DNA of 64,000 nucleotides from Aquatica leii. Taxonomy: Eukaryota > Arthropoda > Insecta > Coleoptera > Lampyridae. The stretch lies in NCBI GenBank assembly GCA_035610365.1, contig CM069436.1, positions 61,891,505-61,955,504 on the forward strand, read 5' to 3'. Below the pieces are notes generated by a model that was not told the origin of the DNA, searched no databases, and worked only from the letters and a program-made list of their open reading frames with translations. Shown in pieces: positions 33,131-45,940 of the stretch; positions within the stretch are counted from its first letter, which is position 1, and each line of letters starts with the position of its first letter. Made by a program: the position numbers and the translations under genes.

Positions 33131-35554
33131 CAATATTTGATGCACTTCTTCAGATTAAAGCGTACAAAACTTGATTGATGTTAACATCGTCTACCAAATA
33201 GTAAAAATAATAAATTTGCTAAGCTACTAAGTTAGCAAATACTCCAAAAGTTACATAGCAATCTGTTTATGTGCAAGATATAAAATATAGGAAGTAAAAA
33301 AGTGGAAATATTTGTAGGTGAAAAGTCAACATTCCTCAATTCTAGAAGGCATTGATTTAATTCTACTACTAAATGTTGCCCGTTTTCCAAATTTCAAGTC
33401 CACTACTTAATAGAATTTAACCATCTAAAAATTTTGTTTTCATATACTAGTTTTTCAATTTCTGCGTTTAAATCAGGAACACTTTTGAGCAAGTCAACGC
33501 CTACTTAAATCAAACATTTACTAGTTGATTAAAAGTTGAATAAAAAAGTATAATGTAGGTATTTCGTATAAGCAACAAACCGAGCGTTCCCTTTATACAT
33601 TATATATTTGAATTAACTAGAAAAAGTTTTAAACTGGAGACAAAAACGGAAAAGCAGGTATTAAAAATTGCGCCACACATCCTAGACATACTTTATTTAA
33701 AGTGTTATGGTGGAACGCTAAAGAAAACTAAAGAAGTGGAGAATTTATTAAACTTTTTAAATATTCATATTATTAACATGTAGCGCAGACAGCATGTGAA
33801 AGACGTTTTTATAAAACTTTACGTTTCATATGCGAATCTTTTATGTTTACACAATCATATTTTTTTTATAACATTTCATCTCACACGCGTGAATCGTTAA
33901 CATCCACAGTCACATTCAACACAAAATAAGAACAAGAAAAAATATTTCACCTATTGCATTTGCATTGATAAATGATATTCGTGTATCGAAGTGCCAGAAG
34001 TGTATATTTCAAATTTTGAAGCATCAAAGCATATTGCGGAAACGGTCAAAAACTCGATACCTTCTTGCATATCTTATAATAAAATGCAAATTGTGTTTTA
34101 AAAATGTTGCCATAAACCACATGAACCGGAAAGAAAACAATTTCTGTGAATAATGCATCGGGTAAAGTGCAATGTTGGTAAACCATATCTGAATAAAAGT
34201 GGCTCATAAAACAGGAAAATGGGGGATTGTTAAGTTTCTTTAAATTGTTTTTAATAGTAGCCTATTCTGTTACCTCGAATTGAAAATTGTCATTTTTAAA
34301 TATACAGGACGTTATTCGACTATGCTATTATCTTGTCACACTTTAAACTACCTTTGGTAATTGTTTTTGTATTTGCATTTTTGGTTTTTCATGTTATATA
34401 CTGTTACGATTTTTCTACACGAAAAGCGTATCTGAACCGAATAATAGGTAATAATAATACCTTTTACACGCCTCTTTATTTATAACTTTCTGTTTCCTAT
34501 AATTCATTTCACAACCTTAAACGAAACAGGGGACGCCGAAGTGTAATTACCTTCGTTCTAAATGCGTGTACACGATTTTGCCGTCGGATCCCTGTTTTTA
34601 TTCTTCCAAAACTGGTTGTGTCATGTCTAGATAGTTGATACAATAATCGATAACACTTTCCTCATTTTCTAAGCGTTTATCAAATTTACGCACCGTTAAT
34701 TAAACTCGTTAATTCCATTTATTATTTACCTAGATTAATTAATTAAATTATTTCTGCTAAGATGCAATTAAAACCAAAGGCTAACGTCCGACGGATTATA
34801 ATTACCAAAAGTGCTAATTTACCATAAAGCTTTTTTTAATCCATTAAAACTATTTGATACTTTTGCTTTCAATAAAATTAGGCTTCCGTACAATTTCCAT
34901 TAACCGTTTCCCTCGTGCTTTACCAAGAATTACATTTCTTCTACTTCAATATTAAAGCCTATGTTATTTTATAAACTATATCAATGTTTATATTAGAAAC
35001 CCGAGGATAAATGAAAATCACAAACCATTGCCTTGCAATTACCTTATGATAAATTGATAATTAGAAATTAAGACTAAGTTTAGGCGTTTTTATTATTAAC
35101 AAATTTGTATATGGTATTTGCTAATCATTAATATTTTTGTTGTATTTGGTATTTTTATTTAATAAATAACAATAACAAAATAATGACGTTTCCAGTTGAT
35201 AGATGATTCTTATTTGTTAATATATAAAAATCTTCGGTTTGTGCATTTTAAACACATACAGATCTTTGTCCAAACTCATCAAATGAACAGGACGCACTTA
35301 AGATATTCCAAAAACATAATAAGCACATGTTAAAACATCATCCATTGGTATGAAGCTTTCCATTTTTTAATAGATAATACTGAATAAAAACAATAAAAGA
35401 ATTAGACAGCACGTTTCATAAAAAAGCATTGTAATCGTAGAATAGTGCTGCCATAATTGTTGGATTACCAACGGAGACTCCCTCCCTCCAAAAATCGACA
35501 ATCATACCTTTATTATAAAAATTGTACAATATTTTAAAAAATTAACCAATAAAG
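33131..35554. other. AT-rich non-coding region
   Basis: No coding motif, array or inverted repeat recognised. Confidence 0.5.
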
Positions 35555-35740
35555 GATTTCTTATATTTTTGTAAGTAATAATTCTAATTCAAATTCACGC
35601 CGCCATTGGTTTGCGGACTTTACTGCTTGTAAATGGTTAATTGTATTTGACATTTACGGAAGAAGAGCGCTACCAAAACGAACTTTCACTTGCTTACTTT
35701 AAACTGGTGGGAACGGTAAAATTTTTGTTAAGATGCTATT
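35555..35740 (+). repeat. Direct repeat flanking a pyrimidine-rich block, left copy
   Basis: Aligns with 37946-38088 in the same orientation: 'tatttttgtaagtaataa', 'aaaacgaactttcacttgct' and 'aatttttgttaagatg' are identical or nearly so. This copy has about 45 bp more in the middle. The start-to-start distance is about 2.39 kb. LTRs of a decayed element and a simple segmental duplication are both possible. No LTR-type TG...CA borders or polypurine tract were confirmed. Confidence 0.75.
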
Positions 35741-37945
35741 CTTCTGCATCAACATTTTTGTTGGCTTCATATGAGCTCAAAAGAAGCCGAATATATTTTT
35801 TACTGTCCTGTGACAGTCGCAGAAAGCGCGTATGTCGGAACGAAGACACGACTGTGACATGGCGTTACTACGTCCTGATATTAATTTAACTCTTAAGGAC
35901 TTCTGCGAACGTAACAACGAGTTCTATTCATTCCAAAGATGCAGAAGCTACTTCTGTTTTCTCTACATCTACGCGTCTGCAAATTTCTAATAGTACTTCG
36001 TCTTCAATTTCTAATCGTTGTTTTCTCTTTCATAGGTGTCGCAAACGCAGTAAATCTTAATTCATTTTTGGCAATCGGATTCTGACTATTGGCTATTCTT
36101 TTGGTTCTCGTCTGTAGATTTTGTGCCTTGGTTCTTTGACTATGTTAGCAGTATTTTGTTGGTTGTAGCTACGATGCTACCAAATCGATTCTTCCATTTT
36201 CCTGTACCGATTTCTTCTTTCCCTAAGTTATTAGTAATTTTTTTGGTTTTAATTCTTAACCATCTTACACTACCTTTTTGTCCGTATATACTTACATCCG
36301 CTTAGTTGCCATTTTGAGATTAGTAATTTACTAGTAAGACTCTCACTTTGGTTTTAGTTTTTCGTTACTTTTAGGTCTCCTGTTCCGCTTGTCGGCATTT
36401 AAGTCTTGTAGTAAACTTTCTGATATGGGACAGCAATTGGTACGCATTCGTTCTATAACTTACTATAATATCTTCTCTCTTTACTTTCTTTTGCTTTTTC
36501 TTTATATCGTTTGACATTTACATCTTTTTGTTTGGTTGATAGCCTGCATACTTCTTGTTCTTCCTGAAAGTTTGCTTTTTGGGCAGTTGGTTGGGCGCCG
36601 TAGGGTGGTCTCTCTTTTCGTTTCTTCCACGGGGAAAAGAACGAATCAGCCATTAACAGCAATCCTTATTTTTCTCCGCCTTTTCCTATCTCTATTTTAC
36701 TTAGTTTTCATTTATTTCTTCTTGAGTCTAAGGTTTTTTTATGTACCAGCCATTTATCTTTCCTTTCAATTTTCCTTAAGGTTCGCTTGTTAGATGGTTA
36801 CTTGGACATAGAGACATCACACCTTATCTTTCTCCGTCGTTCTCTTTTCTAACAGTTCTGAATTTTCGGCTTCCTATTTCTAATTAATATCTTCTGCTGC
36901 TTGAACACTTTCTTTCCTTTTAGTGTTCACTGCAACATCGTTGTTGTTGTTCTCTTTTTTTTCTAAACTTCTTTTTTTTTACTTGGTTTCTGTTTCGTTG
37001 TTTTTGGTCTAAAACCTACTTCCGCTTAATCGGCATTCTGATATTGTTGATCACTGTTTCTTTTCTTTGAATTTCTTTTGGTCTTGAGATATTCTAATCC
37101 ATTCTTCCGATTTGAACAAAGGCTAGCGACGTTAAGTTAGCAAGTGAAATTTCTTTTCTTTCTTATTTACTCGCACTCCTCTTTCTTTTTTTTAGTTTTG
37201 TTTGAGTTATGCCGGTTGGACTTTACCTTGTTTGGTACACTCAGGTAGTGTTTAGATTTTTGGATTATGTTGTTGTGATCTTTGAATTACTGATTAGTTT
37301 CTTTGCCTTTTAGGTAACCCAACTTATGTCGACTTGAGAATCCTCTTCTTTGACATTTCTTTGTTAGTTTTCTTTTTTTAGATCCTTAAAGTCTCCTTGT
37401 TTACTTTAGTTGGAAGATTCTTAAACCGTCCGTTGACGACTTCTTCGCAGAACTAACGTAGTTCTTCATTTTTCACTGTCTGATTCCGCATATGCACATT
37501 CAACTTTAGACGTATAGTTTCTTCTTTCTATTTTTTCAGTTTCTTAGTTTTGTGGATTATAATAAAAAGAAGCTTGATTACTCGATGTTAGGGTTTCTTT
37601 TAGTTTTTAAACGTCTTGATCCTTGGCACTTGCCAAAATTTCTTACTCTTATCGTCGTGGATTCATCGAGTGTTCTTTGAGAATGACTCTTTTCTCTTTT
37701 TCTGGTGCTCAGGTATCTCCGCTTTATGCGACTGTTTCTTCTACGCGCTTTGGCGACTCTTTTCTTAGAGACCTCACTACTTAGTGTTCTTTATGTCGGA
37801 AAGTTCTTTCTCTTCATCTGGGATCGGCATTTCTGTAAAAGTAAGTTGGTTGTAGTTTTTAGGGTTTGATCTTTGAGGTATACCTAAACTTCTGTCTTCT
37901 TTTAAACGTTTTCTCGTAGTCTCCAAGATTTAATTTTGCTGGGAA
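35741..37945. other. Strongly strand-asymmetric pyrimidine-rich block
   Basis: From about 35980 to 37930 the plus strand is dominated by T and C, so the minus strand is A/G-rich. Minus-strand frames such as 36453-36662 (69 codons, KKRKERPPYGAQPTAQKANF near the start) are Lys/Glu/Arg-rich, as any purine-rich sequence would be. Stops are about as frequent as expected for this composition. No reverse transcriptase, integrase or capsid motif was recognised. The block is enclosed by the direct repeats at 35555 and 37946. Confidence 0.5.
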
Positions 37946-38088
37946 GATTTATCATATTTTTGTAAGTAATAATTCTAATTAAAATTTACGCAGCTATTGG
38001 TTTACAGTTTGTAAACGCGAACAAAACGAACTTTCACTTGCTTATTTTAAATCGCTGTGAACGGTCAAATTTTTGTTAAGATGTTATT
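37946..38088 (+). repeat. Direct repeat flanking a pyrimidine-rich block, right copy
   Basis: Right partner of 35555-35740, about four-fifths identical by eye. Sequence beyond it is ordinary AT-rich DNA. Confidence 0.75.
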
Positions 38089-39015
38089 TGCTAAATTGTA
38101 AGTAATTCTTCTTTTCATTTAATTTTTATTGTTGATTATTTCTATTACGCATTGTTCACAAAACTAGCAGGATTAAGCGATTTTTTTAATCAACTTGGTG
38201 TTTGCAGGTAAATTTAAAATGGCGTCAGCCATGTTGCATTCAATACGTTTAAAATTCTTTTAGCGAGTTTCCTGGGGTTTCGAAACGTCTTTCCCATTGG
38301 TATTAATCTGCTGTAATTATAATTTTATCCATAAATGGTGATACTTATCCAGTAACCTCCGGAAGCCGTATTATTGGAGTCAATGGTTCACAACTGTGGA
38401 TCTCGTTTACTTTAGAATCCGTTTATAGGGGTAAATGACTCGAGTTTCATGATGAACAACCTTTACGTATTGTATTGTAAAAATTCTTTATTTGTATTTG
38501 CTAATTATCTATTCAGGCTTAAGCATTTTTTAATTGAAATGCACCGTATCACTTATTTTAATTTGTAACTAATTGTAATCTAATTATAGATCATACGAAG
38601 TCATTTTATCTACTTTCAGTCGTAGATTTAAAACATCTTTAAGTTTATGTAATGCAGCTGTCTTGAGTACGCTGACGTTACATCGTTCAAGTTTCTTTAA
38701 TTAATTGAGCGTAATCAAGGCTAGATTTGGGCACATAACGCTGTACATACTACGCACGTCTTGTGTATAAACAAATAAGAAGTTGTGAACGTTTTATTAC
38801 TTGTCACAAAGAACTTCGGTGGGGTAAGTTTTTAGTACTCATTTTAAGCGTTGCTATTAATTATATTTGTCGATTTCATTTGTCGCAGCTGCATATAAAT
38901 TAAATAGTTAATCGATTACGTCTGACGTTACGGTGATTGCCAATTATTTTAGTTGCTTTTAAATTCTTTAAATTATTATTCTTCTGTTAATATAAACTTT
39001 TCTCTTTATTAGTAC
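38089..39015. other. AT-rich stretch
   Basis: No coding domain. A splice-donor-like 'ggtaagttttta' near 38825 has a counterpart at 16993, upstream of the related repeat. Confidence 0.4.
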
Positions 39016-39103
39016 GAGAAGTGGTGCCTAGTTTTTCTCTTTCTTTTATTATAGTCTCTCAACCACCCCCACTCATCGACATGGTAGCTAGCCATGGTGC
39101 CCT
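39016..39103. repeat. Dispersed repeat related to 17249-17342
   Basis: 'gagaagtggtgccta', a T/C-rich stretch, 'ctcaaccacccccactcat' and 'agctagccatggtgccc' match 17249-17342 in the same order and spacing. Weaker relatives are at 4541 and 28489. The repeat is not identified. Confidence 0.55.
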
Positions 39104-42019
39104 ACAGAAGAGATTAGTAACAATAGATTATGTATATACAATATTATTGGAAGTTTCTACTGTAGCGGTATTTCATTGTTCTAAATCTAGAGCTTTTAAT
39201 GCTGCTTAGCTATGGTTGACGATTCAGATCTTCCTGTTTCTTAAGCACAAAAAAACTCAAGAAAGCTTAACATAAATAAAGATGAAGGCGAATTGTGTCA
39301 ATAGAACGCGTTCATCAAAGTAAAATGTATGAAAACTACAAAACTAAAAAATCAATCATTTTTGAAACTTTATGTTGCTTTCGTGGAAACTAAATGTATT
39401 TTTTATTCTTATTTATAAATATGTATATAAATTACATTACATTAAGTTGCAGTAGATTTAAGCAACAAGTGTTTAATTTGTTACTGTACGATTAGAATCT
39501 TGTTTAAATTTAAATTTATTGATATGGCGATAGCTATCAGATTAAAAGTATGATTAAATATTTATTATATTCCACAAAAATTGTATTCAAAAATTCTTGC
39601 TATAAACCAAACAACACAAGGGAAGGAAATGGAAGATGCAAAATAAACACAATGTTGTGTAAAAAAACTTTACTGAGAAAGAAACTACTATAACAAAAAT
39701 TTACCTTCAGTCCGTATTAAAATCTGCTTCTAGATATATTATTGACCAAGATAAGATGATGAAGTGATAAGATTGAAATTTTAACTTTACAATTAGTTGA
39801 TACCGTAAAACCTTAATAATGTACGGTCCTAAAGATTTTGGAAAATTTTCAGACGGCTTGGATTTGTGATAAATCACTTTTAATAAAGTTAGCGTTGCAA
39901 TTGAAATGTCACAGTTAACTTGTTTTTATTATGACATTTGAGTTTTTTTAGCCTGGTTTAGAAAAATGTTTTATAGTTTCGTAGAGAAATTTACAGTCTA
40001 GTTAAGCAAATGTCAAAAGGTGCCATTGTTTCAATTTACCGAAACCAAAATATTTCTATATCAACAAAAAAACCTTTCTAACTTGACGGTGTAAAAAAAC
40101 ATACCATTCTGCTACATTTTTTAAGAAAAATCACGATATTTGTTTACATTTTAGATAAAATGCTATAGAAGCTTCACTATTATGTTAATATAAACTGTAT
40201 AAAATGCTATCGCTAGACAAAGGAAAGCGCTATCTAACAAAGCCAATTTTCCTAAATTCCGAAGTAATTGATATTTAAACAAAATATATTTTGATGTCTC
40301 CTCGCCAGTTTATTTTTAAAATTACAACAAATCAGCCGATTAAGGAAAATATCCCATTTTTTTCCTAAATCTGTATGACGATTTGTTCCTGAGATATAGC
40401 CGGCGGCCATTCTTCGTTGCCCACCCAGTATACTGCATCAGATTTAAATACCCACTATGAAAATTTAACTTAATGCCATGATGCACAATTACTAGAGAGT
40501 ACGAATGTACCTCAGACTCAGCCAATACAAGAATTTTGGTCAATATTGACTATAAGTGTCGTGTCGTTGTTCATGGAATTATGAGACATGTCAGAAGAAA
40601 CATGAGAAACATTGAAGATAATGGTCCACTATCTATAATTTGAATATTAATTATCGATTGTTGTTTGTAACACCTAATTTAAAAGATAAACAGTTATGAA
40701 AAAGTTATCGGTGTCTATTTTCGAAAACTTGAGATTGATACGTTAATGTCTTTCACGGCTTTTTGAGTGAGAAAAAAGTACAAAATGTACAATGACCAGA
40801 AAAGAAAAATTAATTTGAATTTGTAGCATATAGGAATAACACAGTACAAGTCATATTTAGTATTACTGAAAATGTATTTAAAACAATAATTGTTTTAATC
40901 AAAATATCGCAACTTTCATCTATTTTGTACGTTACAAGTATGTGGATTCGCCCAATAAAAGACCATGGCTATTTAATGGATGATCTAAATTTAATGTAGG
41001 TACTGCGGTTCTATCATGTGCGCAGTCTGAAACTAGGATTGAAATGTAGATAATTATACTACTATTTGTATTACGGAAAAAAACTAAAAAATAATTTAAT
41101 ATTTAAAATGTACTTATGGTTACGAACAAGTATAACACATAATATTACGATTCTTTAACTTAAAAACAATTTATATTTGAATAACAGTTAATTTAAATCA
41201 ATGTGAATTAAACTGACACATAAACTGACAGAGCGTTGATTAAGTTATCGGCGTACGATGGCGTTATAAATAACTTGTTATAGAGATTAGCATTACAGGC
41301 TTTCTAAAGATCCTTCTTTAACTGCAAGAAATAAGTGAAATAACTATAGTATATTATTTCAATTTTCTATTCGCTTAAGTATGAGTTGTGGGACACCTCT
41401 CATAATTACGACTATATACAAATATGTTGCAAATCTACATACTCTTTAAAAGACAAACAAATATTGTCTACTCTTCAGTTTAACAGAGATTCAATTGAGT
41501 TTGAGCCTTGTAACTTCTGTTTTTATTATCCTTTGTATGTGGCCAAATTAGAGTTTCCTTGGCTTGGCAGTTTTGCCATTTCTGCATCCCCAAGGGTTTT
41601 GTCCAGTTTCTTTGCATGGATCGTCTCCTAATTTTGATTGTCTGGTGCGTGCGCTAATTATTGTTTTTCATCATCATGTCATGCTGCTAGTGTCACCAGA
41701 AACCCTTCGGGTGTGTAATCATAATGATTTGTTTTGTATTGGGCCAATGTAAAGAACATTGTTCTTTATTTTCAGTCGGTTTTTTCTAAAATTAAATCTG
41801 TATTAGCTTTAACTTGTATTGTGTGTGTTTATTGATTCTAGTACTAAGTTGAACCAAGTTTCTGCAAGAGCGTCTCACTGGCGTGCTCCTAGTTTTATTC
41901 ACAATTTTGTTGTTATTCTGACCTTTGCTGTTGTTTTTTTGTTAGTGTTCTTTCTATTAACTGTCTCAATTTCTTTGGTATTCCAAGCCGCTTTAGGTTC
42001 CTGATGAGTACACTTTGTA
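39104..42019. other. AT-rich non-coding region
   Basis: No recognisable coding domain, terminal repeat or array before the RTE-like 3' end at 42020. Confidence 0.5.
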
Positions 42020-42655
42020 AGATACTCTTCTTCTTTTTCTTCTTCAGCCTTCCTTCATCAACTCCTGGACGTAGTCCTCTTCCAACCTTTTCCACTCTTT
42101 CCTGTCTTGAGCTATTTGATACCATTTTTTTTCCAGCTGTCTCCTTAATATCGTCCGTCCAGCGTTTTTGTGGCCTTCCTCTGCTTCTCTTTGTTTCACG
42201 CGGTCGCCACTGTACTACTCGGGTTGTCCATCTATCATTTTCCTGTCTCGCAACATGTCCCACCCAACGCCACTTCAGCTCCGCCTTTCATACCATCACA
42301 TCGGTTACCTCGGTTCTTCTCCTGACTTCCTCATTTCTGACGTGGTCTCTTAGAGAAATCCCAAGCATTGCTCGTTCCATACTCCTTTGTGTCATTCTTA
42401 TTTTGTTGGCATGCCGTTTTGTTAGTGACATTGTCTCTATGCCATATGTGGCTACTGGCAAAACACAGGAGTCGTATACTTTCCGTTTTACATTTATCCG
42501 GATATCTCGGTTCTTTAAGATGTACCTTAGTTTGCCAAAGGCGGCCTAGGTGAGTCCTATTCTTCGGGCCACTTCTGCTCCTTGATTTTCCTTTTCCAAT
42601 CTAATGGCATGACCTAGGTATATATACTCGTCCACGTTTTCTATTGTTTAGTTGT
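42020..42655 (-). mobile_element. RTE-like LINE 3' end, 5'-truncated
   Basis: The minus-strand reading gives the C-terminal part of an RTE-type ORF2: VDEYIYLGHAIRLEKENQG, AAFGKLRYILKNRDI, VYDSCVLPVATYGIETMSL, GHVARQENDRWTTRVVQW and RSRGRPQKRWTDDIKETAG. It ends at a short A/G-rich tail (about 42030-42045, 'gaagaagaaaaagaagaag'), as expected for the simple-repeat 3' ends of this clade. The RT catalytic region is absent. One TAG (after RRIGLT) and a frameshift near 42285 interrupt the frame. It is a different subfamily from the fragment at 19.5 kb. Confidence 0.88.
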
Positions 42656-43560
42656 GAGATACTATCAGAAGCTTTTTTGTAACCAATAAAAAGCATATGT
42701 AAGGTTATATGATGTTTATTTTGTTTTTTATATGGCATGGTTTATTATGTGTATGCTGTTTATCGTCAATTTATTTTTCCGAAAAACGTTTGGTATTCTC
42801 CGGCAGAAATCAATTAACAAAAATGAAGACACCGAACTCAACAAGAACATCTGCATGAAATGCACAGAAGCCAGAGTACTGGCTGAAAGACAAATGCAAT
42901 ATGATAGAAGCGCTTCAACAGAAACAAGATCTTTTCAATGTACACAAGAACATCACAAAATTTATAGTTGGTCGGCAGAAGAGACGCAGTGGTATAACGA
43001 GATATTTGTCGATACCGAATAAAAATTAGCAAAATGGCAAAAATACTTCGAAAACTTATTTTCCATCATACCATACTGACTCTATCACTCATTGTTATGA
43101 TACCTATATCAGCATTGGTAGATATTTTTTTAGTTATTGGCGTTGGCATGTAGTATTTTTAGTATTGACAAATTTTTCAATAAAATTGTGTTTTCTTAAT
43201 CAATTTTAATTCATGCCAATTACAACTGGGATTGCCTAAAATAATGAATTTCTTAATTTCATTATTTGGGCTTAGTACTACAGCAGTAGAAATCTCTTAT
43301 TTGTAACCGAAGAATCATTGAAATTTTCTAATGTTGAAACTGAGGTTGAAGCACTTTCGGTTGAATTAAAAAGTTGTTTAAAATCTTAATCTTCTTACTA
43401 ATGATTGTTCAACATATTGCTCCGCCACTGCGGATGATTTCCAACCCCCAATTTTTTTCAATGTCAAAATATCACCTCCATTTTATTTTTGAGGTTTTCG
43501 CGGTCATGATTTTTTAACAAATAATTATTTTTGGGTTTTGAACCGCGTTCCATATTTACA
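42656..43560. other. AT-rich stretch
   Basis: A 96-codon plus-strand frame at 42732-43022 has a hydrophobic start and a charged remainder but no recognisable domain. I do not call it a gene. Confidence 0.4.
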
Positions 43561-44050
43561 CATTTCACAAAATTTATAAAACTTAGAAAACTTTGAAAAA
43601 TTAACAATGTTTAACGTTTGGACAGTCATGTCGCTGTCTTCTTCAGAAAAAACTGAAACTGAAGATGTAGGATCCTGACAAGCCTTTATATTAAGCCGTT
43701 CGGGTCAGAGGTTCTTGACGGTTCCATTTCATTAGTTTTCCGGAACATGTTTTTCCATATCGGCGCTAGATCGATTCAATTATCCTTATTAAAATTGTGG
43801 TACTTCTGGATTTCAATGGCTTCCTTGTATAGTCTAGGCCAGAATTTTTGGGATTTAGCTAACATTGTTGCCTCTTCAAATTTTATCGTGTGACCGGTGT
43901 CTAAAAAGTGTTCCGCAACAACAGATCTTGTGTTATGCTTCTTTGTATCCGCCTTATGTTCTTTTAATCTGGTAGCTATGTTGTGTCCCGTTTGTGGAAT
44001 TTTCCCAATTTTATGAATTCCGACAAATTGTCGTGTGCACTTAATTCACA
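43561..44050 (-). mobile_element. Penelope-like element, 3' fragment
   Basis: Penelope-like elements encode a reverse transcriptase fused to a GIY-YIG endonuclease. The minus-strand frame reads FVGIHKIGKIPQTGHNIATR, LKEHKADTKKHNTRSVVAEH, FLDTGHTIKFEEATMLAKSQ, RLYKEAIEIQKYHN and, after a TGA, IDLAPIWK. The RLKEHK segment, the AEH-x5-H block and the REAIEI-like segment are the hallmark of the C-terminal endonuclease region of this class. Downstream comes the element's 3' region with a hammerhead-like motif at 43615-43646. Upstream (above 44050) no reverse transcriptase is recognised, so it is 5'-truncated. Confidence 0.88.
43615..43646 (-). ncRNA. Decayed hammerhead-like motif of the Penelope-like element
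   Basis: On the minus strand the box CUGAAGA is followed by an extra A, a stem of GACAG with CUGUC around an 8-nt loop, then CAA where GAA is required, then the self-complementary ACGU and a U. Three U before the box can pair with the AAA after the predicted cut site. The layout is the same as at 31590-31643, including the extra A and the 4-nt palindrome as stem III. The G-to-C change in the GAAA box should abolish cleavage. Confidence 0.5.
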
Positions 44051-44950
44051 AAAACACGATGATTTTCTAAACCTGACCGAACTAAATGAGTTCTTTACAC
44101 CGGCAAGCGTCATATATTTCAAATAGAGTAATAACTTTTTCTAGCAGATGTTGCTCGTCCGATGCTTCAACTAGATACTTTGTCACTTCTTCTGTTGCCA
44201 ATATTTTCAATGTTTTTGGTTTGTAGCATTCAGATTTTGTACGTAGCACAGTAAAAACTCTTCCATATATGCAAGAACATAACGGGAACTTGTAATAACA
44301 GCAAACAATTTAGCATAATACCAACCAACACGGAAAAAAAAGTTATGCGGAATTGATATGTATCATGCAAAAGGCTGTTGGTTTTGAGTCAAGCCGATGT
44401 ACGCTTGAATTAAACTTCTATTTTATTAGATTGTCGCTGTAATTGCATTGCAATAAGAGATTTAGTTTAAATTTTAGTACATTTACGTTGAATGTTATTT
44501 GAACGTGGATCAATTTTAGAAAAAAAGCAAATGCTTTAAATATGAAATCGTAATGATTAAATTCAGTATAATATTTCTCTCCGTGAAGAAATGTCAACAT
44601 TATCATGGGGCTTCAAATAGGTTTTCAGTATAAAGATTTTAGTCCATAAGGTATTGGTGCAAACTTTTTTTAATAATTCCGTTACACAGCACAGTAAAAT
44701 TTCCTCATTCAAGCCACATACATTTTGCTCTTACTACACGTTGTAAAAGCATATTCATATTCCTTTATGTATCGTTCCCTTGTTTTAATGAGCTATAGTT
44801 CACTACTCGCTGCAGCCTCTTCGTCTAGAATATCTTGAGGAATTTTCACAAATCTTCCATTTGGTTCCATCGTGTCAATATGGGCCTTATGGCGTTAATA
44901 ACTATAACGGCATACGACCAAACTCACCACTGCATCCATAGGAAAACAAC
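44051..44950. other. AT-rich stretch
   Basis: No coding domain recognised before the small LINE fragment. Confidence 0.45.
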
Positions 44951-45055
44951 GTAGAAACTCCCGAAATCGCAAAAGAGGAAGTAAGACACGCCAAAAAAAC
45001 TCTAAAGAAAGGAAGCACTGCAGACCTTAACAACATACACGCGGAAATTAAATAA
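44951..45055 (+). pseudogene. LINE linker fragment
   Basis: The frame reads VETPEIAKEEVRHAKKTLKK, then DLNNIHAEI before a TAA. This matches the E-I-x-EEV-x-A-x-K--K--GPDNI-AE(I/L) segment that precedes the reverse transcriptase core in RTE-type and related LINEs. Only about 35 codons are recognisable. The minus-strand frame at 44902-45114 is a shadow. Confidence 0.6.
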
Positions 45056-45940
45056 GGAAAATGAAAAACACTACTTAAAAATCGAGAGATCAGCAAGGCG
45101 TAGACAGAACCCATGATTAAAAAATTTTTGCAAATGGTTTAGCCAGGCATCAACAGAAATGTTCACAGCAGCGGTATCCCGCGCTATAATAGCCAATTGC
45201 ATCGCCAACTTTCGTAGAGTGACGACGCATTAAGAAGAAGAGTTTTGATGGTTTTTTGTATTTTGAATGTCGGACTTAATTTCTTCCTCGGAGGGAGGTA
45301 GAATTAGTTGTTCTGCTGTCTAAATTGTCGCTACTTATTTGTCAGTACTATTATATAATACTGTTAAGGCAAGAAGTATTCCTTGTAGTAAAAATTTAAC
45401 AATAAGTCAAGAAACTTTTGATAAATGTTTTGTTTAAATAACATTCAATACAATCAGCAGTAAAAAAAGTGAAAAAGTACCGAAAGATTAGTTTTAAATA
45501 TCCATATACTACTACTCTATAATCAAGACAAATTATTATTCTTCAGTAGTGCGTACATTGAGTAACTGCAATATACAAAAATCGAAAAAAGCGCATACCA
45601 ACTACATACAGTAGAAACTGAAATATAGCCAAACGAAACAAATAAATTACGCTAGTCTAAAAATTAAAATACTTCAAGGAGGGTGAATAAATCATTCTTA
45701 TTTAAGTAAGAATTGTTATTTTGACGTAATAATTTGTTTTAGTAGCAAAACTTTAATAAAAATACAAACATATTGTAGTTAAAGACACTGCGTGTAAAAT
45801 GTGTAAAAATCGGTTCTTAAATCGTTTTCGATATTTCACAGAAAATGCGACGGAAACGGTTGTTTTTTAAACATAAAGTTTTATAGTCAATGAAAATATT
45901 TATAATTAAAAAAAAGGAAGCGAAATAATAGAAAACTTAC
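45056..45940. other. Intron-like AT-rich stretch downstream of a minus-strand exon
   Basis: No coding signal. It begins, on the minus strand, with the donor 'gtaagttttc' of the exon at 45941-46426. Confidence 0.45.

Noticed and set aside
36900..37800. Reading the complement of this block left to right (without reversal) gives long, protein-like, Lys/Glu-rich stretches.
   Set aside because: No biological process reads that way. The true minus-strand reading is equally open. Purine-rich composition lowers the variety of codons and makes any direction look protein-like, and stops occur about as often as expected.
42838..43032. Overlapping frames at 42732-43022 (plus) and 42838-43032 (minus) as a gene.
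   Set aside because: No recognisable domain, no splice or promoter support, and both strands are open by composition.
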